This document shows, piece after piece, positions 54,544 to 64,000 of a stretch of DNA of 64,000 bases. This DNA comes from Phoma sp. XZ068 (lineage: Eukaryota > Ascomycota > Dothideomycetes > Pleosporales > Didymellaceae). Each line of letters starts with the position of its first letter. The first letter of the stretch is position 1. The stretch covers positions 2,604,001-2,668,000 of the forward strand of contig RBKR01000001.1 in assembly GCA_004835665.1 (NCBI GenBank), read 5' to 3'. The notes under the pieces were generated by a model that searched no databases, was not told the DNA's origin, and saw only the letters and a program-made list of their open reading frames with translations. The translations under genes were made by a program, and so were the position numbers.

Positions 54544-57500
54544 CTAATCGGCCTCAACATGGATCTCCTTGACCTCGTCATCGTCAAGCCCGGACATAGG
54601 CTGGAACGTGTGCACAGGCGTCGATGCACCGGGGTATGTACCCGCATCATCATCGCCGAAGTCCTCCAACATGCGCTCCCTCAGGTATTCGCCGTTGTCC
54701 GAACCCAAGGCTGGCGCATTGGACGAAGCGTCGTCTGAGTCGTTCCCACGAGTTGAGCCGCCGATACCGTCAAAGCTCCATTGCGGCCCGTCCATGTAAG
54801 CAGGAGCGACTGGACCGTACATCATACCGCTTGCATCGGCATCAATTCCGCTAAAGCCATCATCCTCGCCCAACGTTTCGTCGTCGTAGTAGTCTGGAGG
54901 GCTATGTCCGTCGAGAGTCTCGACTCCTGCTCCGTTCCTTGCTAGGCTCCCTTGAGGGGTTGCGGCTGCCGAAAGGGTTGAACCATCCCCGCGCAGGACT
55001 ACGGCTCCCGCTCCTGCTGCGCCAGCCCTCGACGATCCATTGCGGGACGAGCCGCCGAGGCGCAAGCCGTTTCCCGCCGGTGAGCGCGATCGGTTCTCAG
55101 TATCTGATTCATCATCAGAGTCGGCTTCGACATCCTTTTGGACTATCTTCTGGAGAGATTCTGGACCTAAAGGGGCACTGGAACGGCGGCGGTAGAACAG
55201 CAGGTAGGCAGCCTTGGTGACAGCTTCCTGGCCTGAGGATCTCGATACTGAGGAGTCTGTTCATGCTTAGTACATTGAAATCTCTTGCCACAAGGACCGA
55301 TGCATACCATTGTAATTGTACCACTGCTTATCGAAGAAATTCTGAGCAGTGGCTGTGTAGTGACCGCCTCCTAGACCTCCAAAGTGATTGTCGACCGCGA
55401 AAAGATCGTACACAAGGCTCTTGTCCTCAGGGAATCCAACCTTGCCGCTGAGATCCAGGCCCTCGACCGGGAAGTCGACCTTGTCATCAATCTTGTCTCT
55501 GAACGACCGGAAGCCGCTAAATCGCTTCAAGTGAATGATCAGGATATCAGGTACTGTCCAAATGTCGAGAGTCTTGGTAGCACGACGCATCTCTTTGCAG
55601 TTACTGCAGTACCATGGGTTGTCCTCAGACAGTGTCTCGCTTTTCGAGGTCTCCGTAAGACATTCATCCAATGTAATTCCGCTCTTCTTACGAGCAATTC
55701 GCTTGGCCTTCTTTTCTCGGATTTCTGGGTCGTCGAATGTCTCGATCGTCTTCAAAGCATCCATGCCACGAGAATCATCGGCGTTCAAGCCACCGAAGAG
55801 CGCATCGTAGGCTTCAGGGTTCCACTCTAGCACAATCGCCTCTCCCAAACGAATCAACCCATCGTTCTCATCATCGGGATCGTCTGGGAAGATAGGTTGT
55901 TCTGGAACCCTAGCCTTCTTTGCCTTCCAGTTTTTGTTGTTCTTGTGCATTCGCTCGAGCTTCCGCTCATGCTTCTTGGCCTTCTTGCTCTTCTTTTTCT
56001 GTCGACCGCCCCTAGGCTCGGATGGCTCGATGGACGGCATCTCGTCGTCACTGCTGACGTTAGCTTCTGCAATGGCAGCCGCGGTGTCAACATCAGTATC
56101 GGCAGTGGACTGTGGAGAGTTTCCATCATCTTCACTCGAAGACTCGCTGCCTGCACGAGAAGATTGTTCAGAGTCTGCCCGCTCCGAAGGAACCGGGATT
56201 CGCTTCGAGATGGGGTCCAGAGCCTTCTGATGGTCGATCGAGTTCCAGCCAGTCGGGACGAATTCGTTACCCTTGCGAGTATGCTTCATCTCAAAGAGCT
56301 GCCTGAATTCGGGGCTGATAAAACTGTCGGCTTTCAGAACTTCTGGGACCTCTACACGGCCTGCTGTTCCAGCAACATGTGTCTCCGCATCTGTCATCGT
56401 GACCTCGACCATATCCTCTCCCTCAATAGAGCCGTCTTTGACACGTGGATCGCCATTGGGCAGGGCATCCTCCTCAGTTGTCAGAACAACGTCTGACCCA
56501 GGGCGAGACTGGTCAGAAGAGTTGCCGCTGAGTTCGGTGAGAATAGAGCGAGTGGTAGACTGTGCGACCTTTGCAAGCACTTTGCGCAGAATCGCGTCGT
56601 AGTCCTTCGCCTCCTCGCGAGTCACAACAATGTGGAACGGCCACAGTGCCATCGCGTATGACTGACTCCTGTACGAGGAGGGACTTGGTCCCCTGTGGAA
56701 TACAGGAATCATAACTCGGTCATGAAGTGGCGATGCTGAGGTTGGAATGTCTTCTTCGGAAGACTGAGACATGAAGCTCTTATATCTGGCCTTCTTCTTG
56801 GGAGCAGGCCAATTGCTAGGAGCATGCTCGAGTTCATAGAAATAAATATCGTCGCGGCTGGTGATGTTGCATTCCGAAATTGTTGCGTTGTCCTCCAGAT
56901 GGCGATAGAATTTATGGCTGTAGATTTCCGAGGCCATCAACCGGTTGGCCTTCACACCACCGAATCGCTTGCCGACGTACTCCTTCAGCGTCTTGATGGT
57001 AGCGTTCTTATCGATATCAACGTCGAGCTGCTGGATTTTGCCGTACAAAGGTACGTATGTGATTGTATGTGTCCATGATTGCTCAATAGGTAGTTGCAAG
57101 GTCAGTTGGCTGTACGGATCGAATGTGATGCTGACCTTGTCACACTCTGGACACACCATTGTGTTCTTGTAGAAGCCATTGAACAGGTCTGTGGAAACAG
57201 AGTCGTTACGTGCGCGATAGTTCGATCGATAGATTTCGCCCAGCTGCTTCATTGCCTCTGGGTCACGAAACGTATTGTCGTCCGAGTCCGGATTCTCCTT
57301 GTAAGGCTTAGTGATGATGCGGTTGAGATCTTCGTGGAGTGCATCGATAAGCCAACTCAAGAACTCTTGCGAATCTTGCTGCCCATAGCCACTGAAGAGG
57401 CTGTTTGCTCTACCAAGAGTCTGCTTGAATTGCTTGGGCGAGAACGAGGATGATGCACTGACGCTGTAGATACTGTTGACTAGTCCAGCGTACACACTCG

Positions 57501-59346
57501 CGATTTGACCTTTATAGCCAATGGGGTTTACTTTGTTGACTTCCCTTTCCCACTGGTTATTGAGGAAGTACATGCTGAGCTCTTCGACGCTGCGCAGACA
57601 TTGGAGGGCCGAGTTCATGTAGCAAGTGTTGCCCAGATTCGTCAATCCGACCTGACCGCGGACTTTACCATTGCGCGTTCTGCCGCGTGTAAGTGGACCA
57701 CCCGTAGGAGTACTCCTACCGCTAGTGTTCGCACTCTTCAGGCCTTCTCTAAGCTGTGCGGCGGTCTTGTACCTGGTTGTGACGGGGACCGTGTCCGAAA
57801 TGTACTCGCCCTTCTCATCAGCCTCTTCCAGTACAACTACCTGATCTTGTGTGAGACCAGCAGCGTCAAGAGTCAGCAACGGATTAGATTCTTCATTGGC
57901 TTTCTCATCCTTTCCGGTCACTTGCTCTCGCTCGGTACCATTGGCTAGGCCCATGAAGCTCGCAGTATCCATGATCAACGACAAGTTTTGCGTTGCTTCA
58001 CCAGTTACGGGGGACCCACCACGCGGCGAAGCATCGGGTGTCAACATGCCAGATGGCTGCGGCTGCGCCTTTGGTTGAGGCGCATCTGAGGGCGCGGTCG
58101 TGAGTATTCTCCACACACGGACCTTGTTGTTTGGGTCAACACCCGCTGCCTTCTTTGCAACATCAAGGAAAGCTTGGAAGTCGTCGCTCCTGCTAGCTAC
58201 GATGCGCTGCGCAGGCTTCGCTTCTTCTGTGGGTGTCGCTGCAGCCTTGCGGACCTTTCGAATGGTAAGAATAGGCGGGTTGAGCTCCCAGAGCAAGTTT
58301 GTGCTACTCTTGTCTGGTACGGTATTTTGCACATAACGTTGAATAATGGGGCTGCCCTCCTTGAGGCCGTACCAGCGAAGGACCAGCTCCCATGCTCTTG
58401 CAGGTAGCACCTCGAGACTCTGATGCAGCATTAATCCCCTGCGCAAAGGTATGAAGTCTGCGCCGCTCTGATCCACAAGAGGAGTCTTCAGTGCCTCAGT
58501 ATCCACGAGCCCCGAGTTGTCTACTGGTCCAATTGGGCCCTGTGTCGCCTCTTTGCTGTACTCCTGCGGCCTGTTCTTTCCTTCTGAAGTTCGTGCAAAA
58601 ACTCGTTCCAGCCAAGCTTCGGACACAACGTAACCCTCTTGGCCCTCCTGGAGGTCAGCACCTGCCATAGCCATGACCGTAGCAACCTGTTCGTCGAGGC
58701 TGGGCACGTCGGCTGCCGATGCAGCAGCATTGATGCTCGTGGCCGAAGACCCCGTGTTAGAGGGCTCGGTCTCGGAGCTGCCGCTGTTGTTGGGCGTGTC
58801 TGCCATTTCCACCGACGTTGCGCGGGCGCTGCGCTGCAGGGTGGCAGCAGGAAGCGGTTTCGTGGGCCGTGGGCTCGACTGTCCGCTGCCCCGGCGAGAG
58901 GTGCCTGGGGCAGGCGTGTCGACATCCATAGTACCGGCGTCGTCCATGTCCGAGTGCAGGCGTTTGGCAGGCGAGGAGGCTCGGTGGGTAGGGCGCTGGG
59001 CTTGGTCAGAGGAGCCGATGCGCGTGCGGTCTGAGGCGTCCGTCATGGTGCTGTCGGTGCTTTCGAGCGTAAGGTTTGCGTAAGCCTCACTCGGCGAGCT
59101 GGCACCGGTGGCGATGAGTTCCCCCCGCACGGTGGGCGTGCTGTTCTCCTGCGAAGCTTCTTTGACTGCCTCCTTCATGTGGGGCGGCAGAAAGCGCGGC
59201 GGCGGTGATGTCGATGGGTGCGGGGACGACCGAGGGGATGCTACAGGCGTGCCCTCATTCGAGGACGGCGATGCTTTGCGCGGGCCGGTTTGCGAGTTGT
59301 TAGTTTGCGCAGAGGTCACCGTCTTCCGTTTCTTGGTGGAGGCCGT
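54544..59346 (-). CDS. ubp12: Ubiquitin carboxyl-terminal hydrolase, Ubp12/USP15-type
   Basis: Two exons (to 55308, then 55256-54544). A DUSP domain (GYVVSEAWLERVF, IGPVDNSGL, PARAWELVLRWYGLKEGSPI) is followed by the USP catalytic core. The Cys box is QVGLTNLGNTCYMNSALQCL, with the QQDSQEFLSWLIDALHEDLN segment, a zinc-ribbon pair CPEC and later CSNC, and the His box GGLGGGHYTATAQNFFDKQW. An insert of about 400 residues with Ser/Asp- and Lys-rich stretches divides the core, as in Ubp12/USP4/USP15. The enzyme removes ubiquitin from proteins in nucleus and cytosol. The start is uncertain. No ATG lies in frame between the upstream stop (59565) and 59178. An ACG at 59346, in good context before a TKKRK nuclear signal, is where the start is expected. 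From ACG the protein has 1583 residues, from ATG 59178, 1527. Confidence 0.92.
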
Positions 59347-60032
59347 TGTGAAGCTCTGAGGCCTGCCCGGAGCCTCTACAGCTCCAAGACAGACAAGGCC
59401 GGCAAAGAATGATTGGTGCTGGTGAAACGCGTAGCGGCGCCAGTAAAGGGCGAGCTGCTCACGGGGAAAGTGAGGCAGGAGGCGGTGTATGCGTGGGGTA
59501 AGCGCAATCGGCGCGGAAAGAGCGTGCAGGGCGGTGTAGTTTGAAAAAGAAATCGCACTCCGTCACAGCCTCCAGTTTGCCCGCCCGCAAAGAGAGGTTA
59601 CACTAGCAGCCTCGCTTAGCACCGCAAGGCTGAACATCCATGGAAGGCCTGTCGTAGTCTGGCCGAATGTCACAAGGACCCTCATCACCCGGTTTGACAT
59701 TTGTGACACTTTAGACGTTTGCCGAAGACCGCAAGCAAGCTGCATCATCGTGGTTGTTGCGGCGACCCTCACACTGTTTGCGTGTCACGCGATGCATCTT
59801 CAACATGCAACGAAAACGTGAAGCAATACATTAGAAATGATCTGCGTGCCGAAAGGAACTTGAAATGAGGTCACAAAACAAAGTGCATTTTACAAAGCTG
59901 GGCGAGTGTAGAAAGTATTTAATGTCATGTCATTATTGTTTTCTCGTCAGAATGCAGCTAGGGAATACGGATGAAGCTGCAGTGCTACCTGTATGAAGCA
60001 ACACATTAGCCTCTAGTGGCGTTCCCGGTTGT
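59347..60032. other. intergenic region upstream of ubp12
   Basis: About 690 bp that should hold the ubp12 promoter and possibly a leader exon with the true ATG. One ATG-started frame on the - strand at 59637 is open for 24 codons but I cannot join it convincingly. Nothing else recognised. Confidence 0.4.
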
Positions 60033-61824
60033 TCATTTGGATCCGCTCTTGAGCCACGCAAAAGCAGAAGCACCACCCACTGGGTTCGCAGAGCGTTGTT
60101 TGGTCACTGTGGGCCGATTCTCATCCTTCTCGCCAGACACCGCGCGGCTAAACGAGGGAGCAGGCGCGCCTGGTGTTGCTTCGGCGTCATCTCTCCGCTT
60201 TCCATCATCAAAGAAACGCGACTGTCCCGTCCCGGCTGCTGAACTTGAGGCAGAGAACGTACGCGAAGAGGACCTCGAAGGCCTCAGCACTTTAATCTCG
60301 CGGCGCTGCTGACTGGACGGAGTCGCGGTGGTTTTACCCACATTCGCCCAGTCCAGTGACCCGCTGCTTGCTTTCTCATTCGTATCACGTCGCCAGCTGC
60401 TAATCATGGTAGGTGGTGGCCCTGGCCGTGGGGTCGCAGTGGTGGGACTGGAGAGTTGTGCGTCTTTGGACTCAGCTCGGTTGAACGTTGTCGATATGGA
60501 TTGTGGATGCTGCTCGAGGCTTCTGCGGCCACTTGAACAGCCATCATCGGAACTGACGGCTGTTCCAGTATCATGAAGCTTGTGCACAACTGTATTCTCG
60601 GCCTGAGCCGAATCGAGGAACTTGACTTTTGATTCGAGCTGTGCTGCTGAGCCTTCGACTGCGCCCTTTGAGGTTGTATCTTGTTTGATGTTATAGCGAG
60701 TTCCATGCGAGGTGGACAAAGACTTGAAAGCGTTCTCGTCTTCCGGTCGTACGAGTGGGATTTGGAGCTTGCCGCGATCGTCATCGTATATTATCAGTTG
60801 GCTGGAAGAGAAGAGCACGTCTGCGTTATGCGCTCGTAGGAGGTCGCTGCCGATGAGGATCTGGATAGCCTTTGGCCTGGACTTGTCGTATTCGTCAACT
60901 ACAGTGAATTTAACGGTGACTGATGGAAGCTGAGGGGCGGGACTATCCGACTGAGCAGACGCCGAGACAGGCACAGCTTCTGGCAGATAGACAGTCAATT
61001 TGATCTTCCTGATGCCGTCATCGTTCTGAGTGATTTGGTCCTGGAATCCGAGGCGCTCGATGAGATGCAAATCTAGGAAAGATGTATGCGAGCCGGTACA
61101 AATGGCAGCATACAAAAGGGTATCATGCTTGAAATTAGTGTTGAGCCAGCAACGTATGATGGATGGAACAGAGCCGAGTATAAACAGCCCAGGTGCCAGC
61201 CCTGGAACTTCTACTGGTGTAGTAGGGCCATAACTTGTGAGGCTATTAGCCCGTCCTGAAGTGACTGAATGAACTGACTGGCCGGCGGAGCTCTGCCTTC
61301 CATCTGACTTGTGGGAGTAGCTGCGTTCGCTCAAAGCGTGCCCGCCGAGACTACTGCCAGATCGAGGTAAGAGCTCTAGTGATGAACGTGAAGCCTGTGC
61401 CCAATGTCCGTGGTTCGCTGTCTCGTCAAAGCGAACGCTATTGGCACGTGAAGTCGTTCCTACTCGTCGAGGTTCATCATCGGTGTCGAGTTGGAGGTTA
61501 CCGATGAGGTTGCTGGACTGATCGTCGTCGAAGTTGGAAAAGTGTTCCGCCGTGGGCTGCTGTAGAGGAACTGAGGTCTTGTCAATAAGGCAACGAGGAA
61601 ATGAGCAGACATAACTCACCTTGCTGCGGAGTACCACCCAGAACAGAAGGAAACGGCGAAGATGTCCCCCAGACGTTCTTCAGACGCGAATCGTCGTCCT
61701 GCTTTCGTTCCAGGCGGGCGACGCGATCTGATAATTCAGCTTGGGATTGTTGCACTCGCAGCATTTCGCTTTGAAATCGCCAGAAGTCGTCGCGAGGCTG
61801 GAATGCTACACTCTCCGGATCCAT
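60033..61824 (-). CDS. Protein with degenerate retropepsin-like (Ddi1-like) domain
   Basis: Two exons (61824-61620 and 61570-60033) give 580 residues. The N-terminus is a short coiled-coil (FWRFQSEMLRVQQSQAELSD, then RVARLERKQDDD). Residues 90-185 are Ser-rich and disordered. The only globular part is about 185-320. It has a strand, then YAAICTGSHTSFLDLHLIER followed by LGF, then a KLTVYLPEA hairpin, SVTVKFTVVDEYD, and IQILIGSDLLRAHNADVLFS followed by SSQLII. This order copies a retropepsin monomer as in Ddi1 (DTG/SGA...; ILIGLDML...). The catalytic Asp position, however, is Cys226 (TGT at 61100), giving CTGS. Enzymatic loss with a retained binding fold is inferred. The C-terminal half is Ser/Arg/Pro-rich and disordered. 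It lies on the same strand as ubp12. Confidence 0.72.
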
Positions 61825-62498
61825 TTCCTCCAGGCTCTCATCCCTTGGTGAGATACTTTGATGAAGAGAGCCTTCCTCCCGTTGCTGCTCCCCTACCAGC
61901 TGATTCCCCTCCCTGTGATCAACAGCTCCACCTCTTCCACCTGCTCCAAGCTCATGCGATGTTATGTCTCCTCAGCTGTACCGTGATCGCAGTTCGAGGT
62001 GTTCGGTTCGGTTGGAGTGGTTCAAACAGAGAAGCGGTGCGTGAAGAATGAGAAGTAAACGTGGCGATTTTGCGTTCGAAGGGTAATCGGTAACTGTCAA
62101 AAAGTACTGCAAGCTGCGCAGAGGTTGTGTTCTGCAAACGTGTCGTGGTTTTGGAAGCAGACAAGCACACTGTTTGTTGTGAGGTGTTAGGTGTGCTGAT
62201 GGGCAATTGACGAGCGCCAAAAGATAAGGCTTCTTTCGCTGGGCGCAAGCGGTGAAGGTGATGCGAGGGCGGAGAAGATCGAGGCAGTGCGTCACTGTAA
62301 CGGGCCTGCAAATTGCTGTTTGGCGATGTCTGTTTCTTGAGGTTCTGGGGAAAGTACGCCACAGCCCATGGTGGGGCGGGGCTAACGCTTATCGCCGATC
62401 ATAATCAGGGACATCCTCGTGAACGTTCATTGCATCTTCGCAACCAAACATGGTCTATCTGCCAACTCTAATCTATGTTTCCAGTTGATATAAGCCAA
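61825..62498. other. intergenic region
   Basis: About 670 bp between the start of the retropepsin-like gene and the stop of the esterase gene, both - strand. Overlapping short ORFs around 61.95-62.36 kb show no domain; the region should hold the promoter of the retropepsin-like gene. Confidence 0.4.
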
Positions 62499-63605
62499 TC
62501 ATTGTGGTGGGTTCGTTGCTTCCCAGACCTCCCAGGCCGAAGGGTCATTCCATCCAGGCAAAACTGTTGGCAGCTTCGCTGCTGCCTGATCCGGCCACAC
62601 TTCAGCAATGACTTTCGTTACTCCCTGATACAGAATTTCGTACCCTGCAGGATGGAAATGGAGGCCTGGAAGTCAATTAGTATCGGCAACATCCAAGGCC
62701 TGCTGATCACAGATGCTTACCATCGTACATCAACTCGACTAGAGCATCATTCTGCGCTGTCTCCAGCGAACCAGGAAGAAGATCCACGACGTCCCTTCCG
62801 TCGATCTGGAAGTCAGTCTTCGCCATAAATGCCTTCCACAGATTGACAACAGGTATATTGAGCTTGGTACCTAGCTCAACAACTGCATCAGCATATTGCT
62901 TGGTGGTGGCTGCCTTTCTTGAGACTGAAGTGTGTCCACTCCCTTGATCCCGTGGCCATAAGAGATGCTCGTTGATAGGTGGAGGAGCGATGAGGATTAT
63001 GTGAGGATTGTGGGCTACGATTTGCGGATGAGTGATGATCTTCTCTAAGTTGGCCTTGTACTCGTCCAGCGGGACATGTTGTTTATTGGGAGCAGTCGAA
63101 AGCGAAGCATCGTTGGCGCCAAAAAAGAGGGTCTGAAGCTGTCAGTCCAATATCAGCCAGCTGTAGGTAGCTTGCCATACCAAGAAGCGGATCTTGGCCT
63201 GTTCTGGGGAAGGAATGATACTGGGCAGTACGCGGAGTGCCTGGCGAGTGTTGTATCCGCTGCCAGATGTCAGCCTTCCAATATCGAGCTCTGGGTCTGA
63301 AGAGAAATACCTGAAGCCACGATTGACAATATCTAGCCGTCTTATATAGTCTGGGACAGTCAGCATGCAGGGTCATGCAGAGGAGCCTCAAAGCTGCCGG
63401 ATAAATTTGGAAAGTGCATAGATGATCCAGAGACGCCACGACATACCAGCTTGAAGTGCTGCAGAGAATCCAAATCCTCTCTGCTGGTTGAAGGAGTCCT
63501 GGGTGATGGAATCACCAAACAGAAAGAACTGTTCATATATAGCAGGCTGTATAACAGATTAGACATGACATGCTACAGTCCGACATAGGCCCGGCCACTC
63601 ACCAT
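62499..63605 (-). CDS. GDSL/SGNH esterase, IAH1 (isoamyl acetate hydrolase)-like
   Basis: Six coding exons (63605-63603, 63546-63447, 63350-63311, 63259-63181, 63132-62721 and 62665-62499) give 266 residues. SGNH blocks are in order: YEQFFLFGDSITQ (block I Ser), VNRGFSGYNTRQAL (block II Gly), LFFGANDASLS (block III Asn) and the block V DGLHFHPAGYEIL (Asp, His). The spacing VNRGFSGYNT is created only by removing the 51-bp intron at 63310-63260. The family member yeast Iah1 hydrolyses acetate esters; substrates here are not predictable. No signal peptide, so intracellular. The start codon stands alone at an exon end (ATG|GTGAGT), so the first coding exon carries just one codon, probably behind an untranslated leader. 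Confidence 0.9.
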
Positions 63606-64000
63606 GGTGATTGGGCGATCGATGCGGCGTAGAATGCTGGGCGCCGTTAATTGTATCACAGGGTGTGCCGGCTTGGGGAATAGTCAGATGCTCCGTCTGT
63701 TCGTCTGGGTCTTCTCTCAAACTTTAAACAATGTGCTCAAAGTACAACGTAAGGAGTTAACCTTAGATACAGGAATGCTGGAAGATGCAGACGGACAAAC
63801 TCACGACAAAGACGACGACGGTTTGCGCCTCCGGCTCATTTCCTCCGGCGCTGTAGACGGCAAACGAGGTCTGGTAGCGGGGCGTACTTGGGTGAAGCCC
63901 AGCTGTCATTGGTCGCCGGCTCCACACGCACCTTTGTGACTTTTGGTCAAGGCAATGCATGCCCGCTGGACCCTGAAACGCCTCCGTCATACTGCGTGCT
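63606..64000. other. window-edge region, no gene supported
   Basis: About 400 bp upstream of the esterase. The - strand frame directly before the esterase ATG is open for a short stretch, but the ATG next to a consensus donor is the better start, so I read this as leader and promoter. Two overlapping ORFs on opposite strands (63604-63939 and 63763-63990) have no domain. Confidence 0.35.

Noticed and set aside
63606..63760. Upstream coding exon of the esterase
   Set aside because: A - strand frame is open here, but the ATG beside a consensus donor gives the expected esterase N-terminus and length, and no upstream ATG or splice site is convincing.

Overview
The window reads as nuclear DNA of a filamentous ascomycete (Pezizomycotina; a Dothideomycete is my best guess from protein style, not proven). 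The evidence is intron-rich genes with 44-150 nt GT..AG introns, and families typical of moulds: a Pth11/rhodopsin-like membrane protein, a fungal catalase-peroxidase, an Ecl1 life-span factor, a Far1/Ste5-like RING-PH-vWA scaffold, an intron-bearing tRNA and DUF1772. Exon joins were worked out by hand. In every multi-exon gene called complete, the exon lengths sum to a multiple of three and the spliced frame is open.

Layout. 1-588: cut-off CBM48 gene (-). 2.5-4.1 kb: rhodopsin-domain membrane protein (+). 4.2-7.1 kb: CLC chloride channel/transporter (-). 7.5-8.7 kb: zinc alcohol dehydrogenase (-). 10.0-12.3 kb: catalase-peroxidase katG (+). 13.3-15.1 kb: class-3 lipase (+). 15.1-19.3 kb: no gene, but a 19-bp tandem repeat. 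19.3-22.9 kb: RING-PH-vWA scaffold (-). 22.9-31.0 kb: an 8-kb gene-poor stretch with short exon-like remnants. 31.0-35.5 kb: information-processing genes, namely mRNA capping enzyme (-), and ribosomal protein S24 (-) divergent from an EFM3-like eEF2 lysine methyltransferase (+). 36.9-38.0 kb: Ecl1 family (+). 38.9-42.1 kb: aspartic protease, acidic unknown protein and DUF1772 protein (all -). 42.9-48.9 kb: short-chain dehydrogenase (+), atypical Ras-like GTPase (-), Ppn2-like phosphatase (+), tRNA-Thr (-) and O-methyltransferase (+). 49.1-53.9 kb: three tandem secreted astacin-like metalloproteases (-), with a possible small secreted Cys-containing protein between the second and third. 54.5-59.3 kb: Ubp12-type deubiquitinase (-). 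60.0-61.8 kb: a protein with a degenerate retropepsin-like domain (-). 62.5-63.6 kb: GDSL/IAH1-like esterase (-).

Most neighbours are unrelated housekeeping or accessory genes. Three local groupings stand out. The astacin array carries an identical 10-nt microexon inside the zinc-binding motif of every copy. RPS24 and the EFM3-like gene, both concerned with translation, share a 353-bp divergent promoter. The DUF1772, SDR and O-methyltransferase genes lie within 7 kb and would suit tailoring of a natural product, although no backbone synthase is present. The microexon conserved across the protease array is the most distinctive signal in the window.
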